The notes beneath the pieces were generated by a model. It did no database searches. It had not been told where the DNA came from and saw nothing but the letters and a program-made list of their open reading frames with translations. From Phragmitibacter sp965284365 (GTDB lineage: Bacteria > Verrucomicrobiota > Verrucomicrobiia > Verrucomicrobiales > Verrucomicrobiaceae): a stretch of 64,000 nt of DNA. The stretch spans positions 1 through 64,000 of the forward strand of contig OZ260079.1 of NCBI GenBank assembly GCA_965284365.1, in the 5' to 3' direction. How positions within the stretch are numbered: position 1 is the first letter of the stretch; each line of letters opens with the position of its first letter. Position numbers and translations under genes: made by a program. Below, one piece after another: positions 48,600 to 57,665 of this stretch.

Positions 48600-51500
48600 T
48601 GCGCTCCGGTCTCCTCATCGCTCTGTGCATCACTGGCCTGCTGGGCGGACAGACACCCGCAGCGGAAGTGCAGGGCATCCTGAAAACCTACTGCTACTCC
48701 TGCCACTCACCGGAGGAGCAGAAGGGCGAACTGGATCTGCAAAGCACAGACATCCGAAAGGATCCGGGCGTATGGGAGCATGCGCTCGATCAGATCGCGC
48801 TGGAGGAGATGCCGCCGAAAAAGGCGAAGCAAATGTCCCCCGCGGATAAAGCCCGGCTGACCGCATGGATCCGTGGCACCCTGGATGAAATCGCGCTCAG
48901 TCAGGCCGGCGACCCCGGTCGGGTGGTTCTGCGGCGATTGTCGAACGTGGAGTACGCTCACACCCTGCGCGATCTGACCGGCATCCCTACCCTCGATCCG
49001 GCCCGCGAGTTTCCCATCGACGGCGCGGCAGGTGAAGGATTCACGAACGTGGGAGCCGCGCTGGTCATGTCTCCCGGACTGCTGACCAAGTATATGGAGG
49101 CGGCCAAGGAAGTGTCCGCTCACGCGGTCTTCACCCCGCACGGGCTCCGGTGGTCCTCCAGCACCTCCCCTCTGGATTGGACGGAAGAAACGCTGACCGC
49201 CATCCGCAGGATCTATGACCGCTACACCGTCAAAGCGGATGGCACCCAGAAGGTAGTCGATGGCATCAAACTCGATACCGGCACCGGTGGCGGGCGTCTG
49301 CCGCTGAAGGACTACCTCGAAGCGCTGCAAGGAAGACGTAATAAAGATGGGCTAAGCCCCAAGTATCTCGCGCTGCTGCGGGCAGCCCTGGAAAGCGAGA
49401 AGCCTTCCGTCTTGCTCGATCCGCTCAGGGCTAAGTTCAAAAAAGGCCAGCTCACGGTGGCGGATATCGAACCCTGGCAGTCCGCCCTCTGGAAGTTCAA
49501 CAATGTGGGGCATCTGGCTTCGTCTGGCGGTCTCAAAACATGGCAGGAACCGGTGACCCCCTTGCTGCCCAGCCAGGAACACCGCATCAAATTGTCAGGT
49601 GGCCGTGATCATACACTTTATCTGGTCAACAGTGCTGCCGCTGATGGCGACGAAGGCGACCAAGTCGTATGGGAGAATACCCGCCTGGTGGCTCCCGGCA
49701 GGCAGGATCTTCCCATCAGTAATCTCTCCGGGCTGCTGAAGCATCTGGAAACAGAGCGGGCGCAGATTCTCACATCCACGGAGTCATGCCTTAATGCCAT
49801 GGCAGGTGGGTCAACCACGGCAGACCCGCGCCTGCTCGCCGTCTGGAAGGATTACTTCGGGCTGACCCCAGTGAAATTCACCTCTCTGCTCAATGACAAA
49901 TCCAGCAGCATCCAGAACCATGACTTTATCCGGGGATGGCGCGGAGCGGATGCGCTCAGCATCCTGGCCAACTCCTCCGGAAGGATGGAGCGCATCCCCG
50001 GTCTAATGCAGCCACATAGCATCGCCATGCATCCCGCGCCGGATCGGGACTCCATGATTGCGTGGCAGGCTAAGGTCAGTGGCAGTCTCCGCATCAGCGG
50101 CGATGTGGTCCGCGCCCATACGGGATGTGGATCAGGCGTGAAGTGGGCCGTCGAAGTCCGCCGGGGTCACGCCGTCGAGCGGCTTGCTTCGGGGTTGGCC
50201 CGCGATGCGAACCCCATCTCTTTTGGTCCCTTCGAGGATGTCAGGATTGAGCCTGGCCAGCATGTCGTGCTGCTTATCGGTCCCAACAATGGGTCGCATA
50301 CCTGTGGCTTGGCCACCGTCAATCTGAGCATCCGGCAGGACGAAAAGGAATGGGATATCGCGAAAGACCTTTCCCCCAACATCCTCGCGGGAAATCCACA
50401 TGGTCCGTGGTCTTTCCTGAGCCAAGCCACGACGGCGAAACCACCGCCAGATTTGCCTGCTCCCATGATCGCCTGGCGCAAAGCTCCCTCACCGGCCCTG
50501 GCCACGGCTGTGCGGCAGCATCTGGAGAAGGATTTCCCCCTCACTCACCCGCTGCTGGCTCACGCGATCCGCAGTTTCGAATCTGCGGCAAAGGCGGAGC
50601 CCATCGCCGCAGCACCTTCGTCCATCATCGAAATTCATATCCCCGCAGCCTTGAGCAACAACGCGGAACTGGTGACCACAGCCCGTCTGGCCAGCCCCAA
50701 AGCCGGCAGCGTGCAAACCCAATTGCTGAGCGAGAAACCGGCGGCTGTCCCCGCCGGACTTCTCTCTCATCTCCCTGTCATGGTTGGGGACAGTGGAAAA
50801 CCCAAAGAACAGTTCACGGCCTGTTTCGATGAGTTCCGCTCTCTCTTCCCGGCCTCCCTATGTTACAGCCGGATCGTGCCGGTGGATGAAGGGGTGACCC
50901 TGACCCTCTATCATCGTGAGGACGAGCATCTGCGCCGCCTCTTGCTGACCGACGCAGAGACGCGTGAACTGGATCGCCTTTGGGAGGAACTGATCTTTGT
51001 CAGCGAGGCTCCCCTCAAACAGATCGACGCCTTTGAACAACTGGTGCAATACGCCACCCAGATCCGGGCAGAGCGCGCCGCCGAGTTTGAGAAACTACGC
51101 GGTTCCATCATGCAGGCAGCCGAGAAGTTCAAAGCGGACGTGGCCGCAGCGCAGAAAGTGCAGGCGGACGCTGTCATCGTTTTTGCCTCCCAGGCCTGGC
51201 GGCGGCCTTTGCGACCATCGGAGATCGATTCCCTCCGCAAGTTCACTCCGTCCATGATGCTGGTCCGCGTACTCACCTCGTCTTCCTTCCTCTATCGCGG
51301 AGAAGACATTCCGGCAAAAACGCAGCCGGTGAATGACTGGGAACTGGCCACACGCCTGAGCTACTTCCTCTGGTCCTCAACGCCGGATGAAGAACTGCGC
51401 ACGCTGGCTGCGGAAGGCCGGTTGAGCGACCCGAAAACTCTGGCCGCACAAACACGCCGGATGTTGCAAAGCCCCAGGATCAACCGGTTGGCCAGCGAGT

Positions 51501-52324
51501 TTGGCTGCCAGTGGCTGCACGTGCGGGATGTCGCAACACTGGATGAAAAAAGCGAGCGGCATTTCCCTGAGTTCCTGCAGATTCGCGAATCCATGCAGCA
51601 GGAGGTCGAGCGCTTCTTCACCGATCTGTTCCAGCGGAATGAAAGCCTGCTTTCCCTCCTGGGGGCGGATCACAGCTTTGTGAACGGACAACTCGCCAAG
51701 CATTATGGGCTTGAGGCCAAAGGCGATGAATGGCGCCGCGTGGAAGGGATGCGGAAGCTCGGACGCGGAGGCATCCTTGGCTTCGCCGCCCCCCTGGCCA
51801 AACATTCCGGAGCATCCCGAACCAGCGCCATCCTGCGCGGCACATGGCTCAGCGAAGTCGTGCTGGGCGACAAACTGCCGCGTCCTCCCAAAGGCGTGCC
51901 TGTGCTGCCAGATGAATCCCCGGTGGGCCTCACGGAGCGGCAACTCATCGAGAGGCATACCAGTGATACCAACTGCGCGTCCTGCCACAAGCGCATTGAT
52001 CCCTATGGCTTCGCCCTGGAAGGATTCGATGCCATCGGCCGCCAGCGCAAAGCAGACACGACCACGGAGTTGTTTGATGGCACCAAGGTCGATGGTCTGG
52101 CCGAATTGCGAGACTACCTGCTGACGAGGCGCCGTGCGGATTTCGTGGAGCAGGCCTGCCGCAAGCTGCTGGGTTATTCCCTGGGCCGGGCCTGCCAGCT
52201 TTCGGACCGTCCTTTGCTGGAGACCATGGCCCGGAGTGATCTGAAGGTGGGCACCCTCGTGGAGATCATCGTGAACAGCCGTCAGTTTCGCGAAGTACGC
52301 GGCAGAGAGGTGGCAGCGCAGTAA
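48596..52324 (+). CDS. DUF1587/DUF1592/DUF1595/DUF1588/DUF1585 exported cytochrome-like protein
   Basis: A 1242-residue protein with a short signal (SGLLIALCITGLLGGQTPAA). An N-terminal PSCyt haem site (CYSCH) and DUF1587 (VVLRRLSNVEYAHTLRDLTGI) come first. A long central region of carbohydrate-binding-like sandwich follows. Then come DUF1595 (FASQAWRRPLRPSEIDSLRKF), DUF1592 (NDWELATRLSYFLWSSTPDE), DUF1588 (CASCHKRIDPYGFALEGFD) and DUF1585 (LVEIIVNSRQF). The two CxxCH sites lie at opposite ends. Translation is coupled to the DUF1552 gene. Functions of these domains are not established; they are a hallmark of Planctomycetes and Verrucomicrobia. Confidence 0.92.
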   Translation: MMRSGLLIALCITGLLGGQTPAAEVQGILKTYCYSCHSPEEQKGELDLQSTDIRKDPGVWEHALDQIALEEMPPKKAKQMSPADKARLTAWIRGTLDEIALSQAGDPGRVVLRRLSNVEYAHTLRDLTGIPTLDPAREFPIDGAAGEGFTNVGAALVMSPGLLTKYMEAAKEVSAHAVFTPHGLRWSSSTSPLDWTEETLTAIRRIYDRYTVKADGTQKVVDGIKLDTGTGGGRLPLKDYLEALQGRRNKDGLSPKYLALLRAALESEKPSVLLDPLRAKFKKGQLTVADIEPWQSALWKFNNVGHLASSGGLKTWQEPVTPLLPSQEHRIKLSGGRDHTLYLVNSAAADGDEGDQVVWENTRLVAPGRQDLPISNLSGLLKHLETERAQILTSTESCLNAMAGGSTTADPRLLAVWKDYFGLTPVKFTSLLNDKSSSIQNHDFIRGWRGADALSILANSSGRMERIPGLMQPHSIAMHPAPDRDSMIAWQAKVSGSLRISGDVVRAHTGCGSGVKWAVEVRRGHAVERLASGLARDANPISFGPFEDVRIEPGQHVVLLIGPNNGSHTCGLATVNLSIRQDEKEWDIAKDLSPNILAGNPHGPWSFLSQATTAKPPPDLPAPMIAWRKAPSPALATAVRQHLEKDFPLTHPLLAHAIRSFESAAKAEPIAAAPSSIIEIHIPAALSNNAELVTTARLASPKAGSVQTQLLSEKPAAVPAGLLSHLPVMVGDSGKPKEQFTACFDEFRSLFPASLCYSRIVPVDEGVTLTLYHREDEHLRRLLLTDAETRELDRLWEELIFVSEAPLKQIDAFEQLVQYATQIRAERAAEFEKLRGSIMQAAEKFKADVAAAQKVQADAVIVFASQAWRRPLRPSEIDSLRKFTPSMMLVRVLTSSSFLYRGEDIPAKTQPVNDWELATRLSYFLWSSTPDEELRTLAAEGRLSDPKTLAAQTRRMLQSPRINRLASEFGCQWLHVRDVATLDEKSERHFPEFLQIRESMQQEVERFFTDLFQRNESLLSLLGADHSFVNGQLAKHYGLEAKGDEWRRVEGMRKLGRGGILGFAAPLAKHSGASRTSAILRGTWLSEVVLGDKLPRPPKGVPVLPDESPVGLTERQLIERHTSDTNCASCHKRIDPYGFALEGFDAIGRQRKADTTTELFDGTKVDGLAELRDYLLTRRRADFVEQACRKLLGYSLGRACQLSDRPLLETMARSDLKVGTLVEIIVNSRQFREVRGREVAAQ

Positions 52325-52360
52325 CGAGAGGCACCGCACGCCACTACCAGACGGCCGACC

Positions 52361-53383
52361 TCAGGACGCGGCGCTTGGCAGCGGCGCGCATTGAATACGG
52401 AGATGTGCTCCGGTGGCGTTTGCGCCTGCCACCACCTGGGGAATGCCATTCAGCACATGCACCGTCTGACGATGAATGTGCCCGGCAAAGATGCCGAGCA
52501 GGTTCGGCGCGCTGAACACTTCACGGTGGAAATCCATGGTCGTCTCCGTGTGTTTTTCCCTCCACTTCGGACGGCGCTCGATCTGGTAGTTCTTGTCCAC
52601 CGCAGCCCCCCAACCTGGATGACCGCAACCGAAGCCCGTCGAGCTGCCGGGAATGTATAACGGAATGTGGAGGGCGAGGACGAAGGGCTTGCCGGAGGAA
52701 ACCTGCGAGCGCAGGAAAGCGAGCTGTTCCGGCAGGATTTCATAAGTCGAGTTGTCCATGACCACCACGTTCAGCCCATCGATCTCCCTGTTGCTCATCA
52801 TGGGATCGCGGGATTCATAAAGCGGAAGCAAGCTCTTCTGAATCCAGGTGCGGCGCAGTTCCTCTGAACTACCCTCCATGCCTTCATAATGCCAGTCATG
52901 ATTGCCTGCCGTATATAGCCAGGGCAGTCCGCTCTCGCGCAGCCGTTCCACGACCCACTCCTGCCCCGCCTCGGACGGAAAGCTGACAATGTCTCCGCCC
53001 AGAATGACCAGATCCACTTCGTCCTCCTTGGCCTGCTTCAAGGATTGCTCGAAACACGCTTCCGGATTGGTAACTTCGCCAGTCTTGAAATGCTTGGTGC
53101 GGTTGTACGCCTTGGCCATGCGCCCGCTGAACGGCGTGTAGCGTTCTCCGCGGGCGTCATCGCGGAAGAGATGCGTGTCAGCCAGGAACAGAATCTTCAC
53201 AGGCCGCGTCATGGCGCCGGCATAGAGCGTGAGCTGCGTATCATCCATGGAGAAGCCCGCTCGTGATGCCACGGCTTCCGCAGCCTGCGCGGAGGGAGTG
53301 GCGGCATGAAGCCATGGCAGTGCAGCGAAGCCAGGGATCACTCCCTGTAGCACACTCCGTCGCGACAGATGGTTGGGATTCAT
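52361..53383 (-). CDS. Exported calcineurin-like metallophosphoesterase
   Basis: A 340-residue protein with a Tat-like signal (LSRRSVLQGVIPGFAALPWL). The metallophosphatase metal motifs appear in order: ILFLADTHLF, LVILGGDIVS, YTAGNHDWHYE, LALHIPLYIPG and GIFAGHIHRQ. All ligands for a two-metal site are present. ATG 53383 is chosen because the Arg pair follows directly; a longer frame starts at 53425. It is convergent with the DUF1592 gene. It may hydrolyse phosphomonoesters or diesters in the periplasm, matching the nearby PhoD and the diesterase at 34684. Confidence 0.9.
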   Translation of the reverse strand: MNPNHLSRRSVLQGVIPGFAALPWLHAATPSAQAAEAVASRAGFSMDDTQLTLYAGAMTRPVKILFLADTHLFRDDARGERYTPFSGRMAKAYNRTKHFKTGEVTNPEACFEQSLKQAKEDEVDLVILGGDIVSFPSEAGQEWVVERLRESGLPWLYTAGNHDWHYEGMEGSSEELRRTWIQKSLLPLYESRDPMMSNREIDGLNVVVMDNSTYEILPEQLAFLRSQVSSGKPFVLALHIPLYIPGSSTGFGCGHPGWGAAVDKNYQIERRPKWREKHTETTMDFHREVFSAPNLLGIFAGHIHRQTVHVLNGIPQVVAGANATGAHLRIQCAPLPSAAS

Positions 53384-53627
53384 GATGAGAAAGGAAAGAA
53401 AGGAGTGGTGGAAGACAGGCCCCATGACCTGTGAACGAGATAAACCGTGCGAGGGTGTGATGAGGAACTGTGACTGACGAACTGTTTATACGGCAGGGCG
53501 AGGCCGTTTTGAGCGGAAAGTGTGAGGACAGAAAATCATCACCCAGACCTGCCGGGCCCCATGCCTGTCCATTCATCTGAAAGAGGCCTTCTGCGCCCGT
53601 TGTATTTTGCTGGCCCTCTCTCCGCTT

Positions 53628-55079
53628 ATGAGCATCTCCCGCAGAAAATTTATCGTTGTCGGCTCCACATTACCTTTCGCCGCTGGCGTGCCTCTGGAGG
53701 CCAAGGAAGTTGCCAAGACGGCAACTCCTGTCGTGGCCGGGGCCGCTAAACCCAAAGTCGCGAAACCCACTCCCCAGATCGCACCACTCACGATCCCCCC
53801 AGGGCCGTCGCATCTCCTGGCAGGGCCGATGCTGGGCCATGTGAGTGACACAGAAGCCTGGATCTGGGTGCGCGCGACGAAGCCGACCACCTGGAAGGTG
53901 CAGATCAGCACCCAGCCCGATCTGAGTGGTGCTCAGGACATTGACGGTGGCGCACTGGCAGAGAGCACGGGTTTGACCGGTGGTGTCTGCGCGAAGAATC
54001 TGAGCGCCTCCACACGCTATTACTACCGGGTGTGGTTTGATGACCGGGATGTAACCGCCTTGCCCGTGGCCTTTTTTGACACCGCTCCCACGCAAGGGAC
54101 CAAAGGCCACGTCCGGGTCGCGTTCAGCTCCTGTGTCGGCAGACTGCCCGTGGATTCGGCTGCGGCCTTTGGCGAAATGGCGGCCCGCTCCGATTTTGAC
54201 CTCCTGCTCATGTTAGGAGACAATCATTATGGTGACACGACCGATCTGGAGCGTCTGCGGCTTTACTACACAGCCCACCGGAAACTGGCGGGCTACCAGG
54301 AACTCTGCGCGCGTCTTCCTGTCTACGCCATCTGGGACGATCACGACTATGGTCCGAACAACAGCGACTCCACGGCAGCGGGGAAGGAGCAGTCCCTCCA
54401 GGCTTTCCGGGAATATTGGCGCAATCCGGTTCGTCAGGATGAGCCCGAAGATCCTGCCATCTATTACACGTTCGAGCGTTCAGGCGTCGCCTTCTTCATG
54501 CTCGATGTCCGCTGGCATCGCAGCCCCAACAAGATGCCTGACGGACCTGACAAGACCATGCTCGGAGCGAAACAACTGGCCTGGCTGAAGCGTGAACTGA
54601 AGAACAGCAAGGCTCCCATCAAGCTGCTGTGCAGCGGCAGCGAGTGGCAGACCACGGGACATTCGGACAGTTGGACCAGCTTTGCCAGGGAGCGGGGTGA
54701 ACTGTTTGACTGGCTGGAAAAAGAAAAGATCCAGGGCGTGATCTTCCTCTCAGGCGACCGCCACTTCTCAGCCGGTTACCACATACGCGATCTATGGCCT
54801 GAGTTCACGGCGGGTCCGCTGGGCAGTCCGAACGAACGCAATACCAAAGCCGTCGTCTCGCCGGAAACCTTCACCCTGCAATACGATGGCAAGATGTGGA
54901 TGGTGCTGGACATCGATACCGCATCCTCGCCTCCTGCCGTTACCTATGAGATCTGGAAGGCGGGCGATGGATTGATTGAAAGCAATCCGCTGTCGGCGGA
55001 AGTGCTGCGAAGTGAGAAAAGCACCATGGCGCGATCCGCTCAGGTTCTGGAGATCCTCGCGTTAAAAGCCGCTTCCTAG
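53628..55079 (+). CDS. phoD: PhoD-like alkaline phosphatase
   Basis: A 483-residue Tat exported phosphatase/phosphodiesterase. The signal SISRRKFIVVGSTLPFAAG is followed by a Pro/Lys linker and a fibronectin-like N-domain (about 60-160: GPMLGHVSDTEAWIWVRATK). The PhoD catalytic part shows VAFSSCVGRLP, LLMLGDNHYGD, VYAIWDDHDYGPNNSD and FLSGDRHFSAGYHI. PhoD enzymes use Ca/Fe centres and release phosphate. ATG 53628 gives the Tat signal; an earlier ATG is 21 bases upstream. It stands in a group of exported phosphorus-handling enzymes. Confidence 0.9.
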   Translation: MSISRRKFIVVGSTLPFAAGVPLEAKEVAKTATPVVAGAAKPKVAKPTPQIAPLTIPPGPSHLLAGPMLGHVSDTEAWIWVRATKPTTWKVQISTQPDLSGAQDIDGGALAESTGLTGGVCAKNLSASTRYYYRVWFDDRDVTALPVAFFDTAPTQGTKGHVRVAFSSCVGRLPVDSAAAFGEMAARSDFDLLLMLGDNHYGDTTDLERLRLYYTAHRKLAGYQELCARLPVYAIWDDHDYGPNNSDSTAAGKEQSLQAFREYWRNPVRQDEPEDPAIYYTFERSGVAFFMLDVRWHRSPNKMPDGPDKTMLGAKQLAWLKRELKNSKAPIKLLCSGSEWQTTGHSDSWTSFARERGELFDWLEKEKIQGVIFLSGDRHFSAGYHIRDLWPEFTAGPLGSPNERNTKAVVSPETFTLQYDGKMWMVLDIDTASSPPAVTYEIWKAGDGLIESNPLSAEVLRSEKSTMARSAQVLEILALKAAS

Positions 55080-55184
55080 CTAGCAGCGCCACCCCCCAGC
55101 CGCCGCCATTCCGCCAGACATCCAACCGCCGCGCACCGGCATGGCGGTCCACGATATCATCCGGCTGCCTCCAGACCGCTACCC

Positions 55185-57341
55185 ATGCCGCATTCCCCTT
55201 CCCTTATGGCCAACACCTCTCCCTCCCCTCGTCTTCCTCTTGCTCCTTCACTGCCATCGCCCCGCCGGGATTTCTTACAGGGTCTGACCTTGCTGGGATT
55301 CGGCGCGGCCTTTTCACGCGCCTCCCTTTTTTCCCAGGCAACGCCCGCCACAGGCGCGGCCTCGAGCCTGCCGTCGTTGAACCGTTTCCCGGCCATGATG
55401 CAGGACTGGCTCATGAAGCAGGTGGAAGCTCATACTCCCGCGATGAATGAATGGAAGACGCGCGAAGAAGCCGAGGCTTATGTCAAAGACGTGCGCGCCC
55501 GCCTGAAGGCCAGCTTTGGTCCGCTGCCGGAAAAGACTCCGCTCAACCCCAAGGTGACCCGCGTGCTGGAGCGGGATGGCTATCGCGTCGAGAACACGGT
55601 CTTTGAAAGCCGCCCCGGTTACCTCGTCAGTTCCAATCTCTACGTCCCTAACAATCTGAAGGAAGGCGAAAAACGTCCGGGCATCGTGGGCCTGTGCGGT
55701 CATTCCATCAATGGGAAGAGCCGCGACTTTTACCAGGGTTACGCCCAGGCTCTCGCGCGTCTCGGTAATGTCTGCCTCATCATTGATCCTGTGGGTCAGG
55801 GAGAGCGCCTGCAGTGGCCCGACGGATGGGCTAAAACGAAACAGCGCGGCTCCACCGGGGAGCACATTCAATTGGGCAATCCCCTTTGTCTTACCGGTGA
55901 ATTCCTCGGCACCTGGTTTGCCTGGGATGGCATTCGTGCGCTGGATTATCTCCTGACCCGTCCGGAGGTGGATCCCGCGCACCTCGGGGTCACCGGTCTG
56001 TCCGGTGGGGGCACCCAGACCGCCTGGCTCATGGCTCTGGAGGATCGTTGGACCATGGCAGCTCCCGCCTGCTTCATCACCACGATGAAGGACAACGCCT
56101 TCAATGAACTGCCCGCCGACGCGGAGCAGTGTCCGCCCGACTTTCTGAAGCTTCGCCTGGATCACAGCGATTGCATTGCTGCGATGGCGCCCAAGCCAGT
56201 GATCCTGCTGGCTCAGGAGAAGGACTTCTTCGACGTGCGCGGAACCATTTCCGCTTATGAGCGGATCAAACGCCTCTACACTGCCTTGGGCAAGCCGGAG
56301 AACCTGCAACTCTACATCGGTCCGGATCAGCACACCATGAGCCTGCCTTTGCGTGAGGCCATGTACAGCTTCTTCCACCGTGCCTCCGGATTCTCAAAAG
56401 CGGACAAGGAACCCGCCCTCCTCACCGAGAAGGACGAGGATCTCTGGGCAGCTCCCGAGGGAAATGTGCACAACCTCAATTCGCTGTCCCTGTTTAACGT
56501 TGCCAAAACCATCGCCACGAAGACAGCGGCGCAACGCCCCAAGTTCGCGTCAGACCAGGACCGCATCGCCCAGCTTAACAAGCTGCTGGCCATCGATGCC
56601 CCCGCACTGATCAAGACGCCCGCGCCCTCCTACCGCATCCTCCGCTCGCGCGGCAGCCGTTCCTACCCCGCCAAAGGCAGCACGGCCTACGCCTTGCGCA
56701 CGGAAGATGAAATCGAAGTCATCTGTATCCGGCTGACTGAAGAGTCCGGCTATATCTCCCGCCCTCAGAAGGGCATCAAAAAGGCGACCCTGTATGTCTC
56801 CCACCGCTCTGCGGATGCTGAGCTGCGTCATGTCCCGTGGGTGCGCGAGCTGGCCGCCCCGGCAGAGGATTCCGTATTCTACGCCTGCGACCTGCGCGGG
56901 ATCGGCGACAGCCAGCCGGATACCTGCGGGAAGGATCAGTTCGATAATCCCTACGGCAGTCACTACTTCTACGCGGCCCATTCGCTCATGCTGGGGAGGC
57001 CCCTCATCGGCCAGCGCACCGCCGATCTGCTCCAGACCATCAACTGGCTTACGGCGCACGCACATCAGGAGATCCACCTCGTGGGGAATGGCTGGGGCGC
57101 GCTGCCAGCTACTTTTGCGGCCTTGAATCACAGCGTCGTGAAACAAGTCACCCTCAAGCATGCCCTGTCCTCCTATCAGAGCATTGTGGAGGACCCTGAC
57201 TATGCCTGGCCGGACGCGCTGATGGTGCCCAACATTCTCCGTTGGATGGATCTGCCAGATCTCTACAAGGCGCTAGAGGCCAAAAGGCTGCTATCCACGG
57301 AGCCGTGGGGCAGCAAGGACGGCATGACCCTCCTGGTTTAG
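55185..57341 (+). CDS. Exported alpha/beta hydrolase (acetyl-xylan-esterase-like), double domain
   Basis: A 718-residue protein with a Tat-like signal (SPRRDFLQGLTLLGFGAAFS). The first half (about 60-400) is an alpha/beta hydrolase: GIVGLCGHSINGKSRD (oxyanion region), CLIIDPVGQGER, nucleophile elbow GVTGLSGGGTQTAW, acid near LLAQEKDFFDVRG and catalytic His in GPDQHTMS. The second half (about 420-710) repeats the fold in weak form (VFYACDLRGIGDS, EIHLVGNGWGALPATFA) with Gly-Asn-Gly in place of a serine elbow, so it is probably non-catalytic. It likely deacetylates or de-esterifies plant or algal polysaccharide. Start may be 55185 or 55206. Confidence 0.87.
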   Translation: MPHSPSLMANTSPSPRLPLAPSLPSPRRDFLQGLTLLGFGAAFSRASLFSQATPATGAASSLPSLNRFPAMMQDWLMKQVEAHTPAMNEWKTREEAEAYVKDVRARLKASFGPLPEKTPLNPKVTRVLERDGYRVENTVFESRPGYLVSSNLYVPNNLKEGEKRPGIVGLCGHSINGKSRDFYQGYAQALARLGNVCLIIDPVGQGERLQWPDGWAKTKQRGSTGEHIQLGNPLCLTGEFLGTWFAWDGIRALDYLLTRPEVDPAHLGVTGLSGGGTQTAWLMALEDRWTMAAPACFITTMKDNAFNELPADAEQCPPDFLKLRLDHSDCIAAMAPKPVILLAQEKDFFDVRGTISAYERIKRLYTALGKPENLQLYIGPDQHTMSLPLREAMYSFFHRASGFSKADKEPALLTEKDEDLWAAPEGNVHNLNSLSLFNVAKTIATKTAAQRPKFASDQDRIAQLNKLLAIDAPALIKTPAPSYRILRSRGSRSYPAKGSTAYALRTEDEIEVICIRLTEESGYISRPQKGIKKATLYVSHRSADAELRHVPWVRELAAPAEDSVFYACDLRGIGDSQPDTCGKDQFDNPYGSHYFYAAHSLMLGRPLIGQRTADLLQTINWLTAHAHQEIHLVGNGWGALPATFAALNHSVVKQVTLKHALSSYQSIVEDPDYAWPDALMVPNILRWMDLPDLYKALEAKRLLSTEPWGSKDGMTLLV

Positions 57342-57665
57342 CTTCACCTGACCGGCACTGCCAGCCAGCCCTTCACGCCTTTGCGTGGAGTTGAGGCAGC
57401 ATACGCTGGGGATGTCATTCCCCGTCTCTGGCTCCCTGAGGATGAACTTCATCCTCAGTCGAAATTTGCAAATCTCCCAGGCTCGACGAGCAAGATTTTC
57501 CATCCTCGACGCGTAGTTCTGATGCCCCGTCGATATGTCCCTCCAACGCGTCATGACTCCCCATCTGTCTCCTTCGGCCTGCCGTGCCGAAGCGATGTTG
57601 ACGCGGCTCGGCACCAGCCTTGCGAGTGACGGCCTGACGTCTGAAGCACTGGTGAGCTGACCCTC
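57342..57665. other. Intergenic region before the second PVC operon
   Basis: It has 324 bases without a supported gene. It holds the long palindrome at 57436 and the self-complementary ATTTGCAAAT just after it (about 57463-57472). The operon promoter should lie here. Confidence 0.5.
57436..57458. repeat. Perfect 11-bp inverted repeat (CTGAGGATGAA / TTCATCCTCAG)
   Basis: Arms 57436-57446 and 57448-57458 are separated by one base. This tight dyad is more like a dimer-binding site than a hairpin. It lies 95 bases behind the esterase gene and 208 bases before the WD40 cytochrome gene. Confidence 0.5.
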
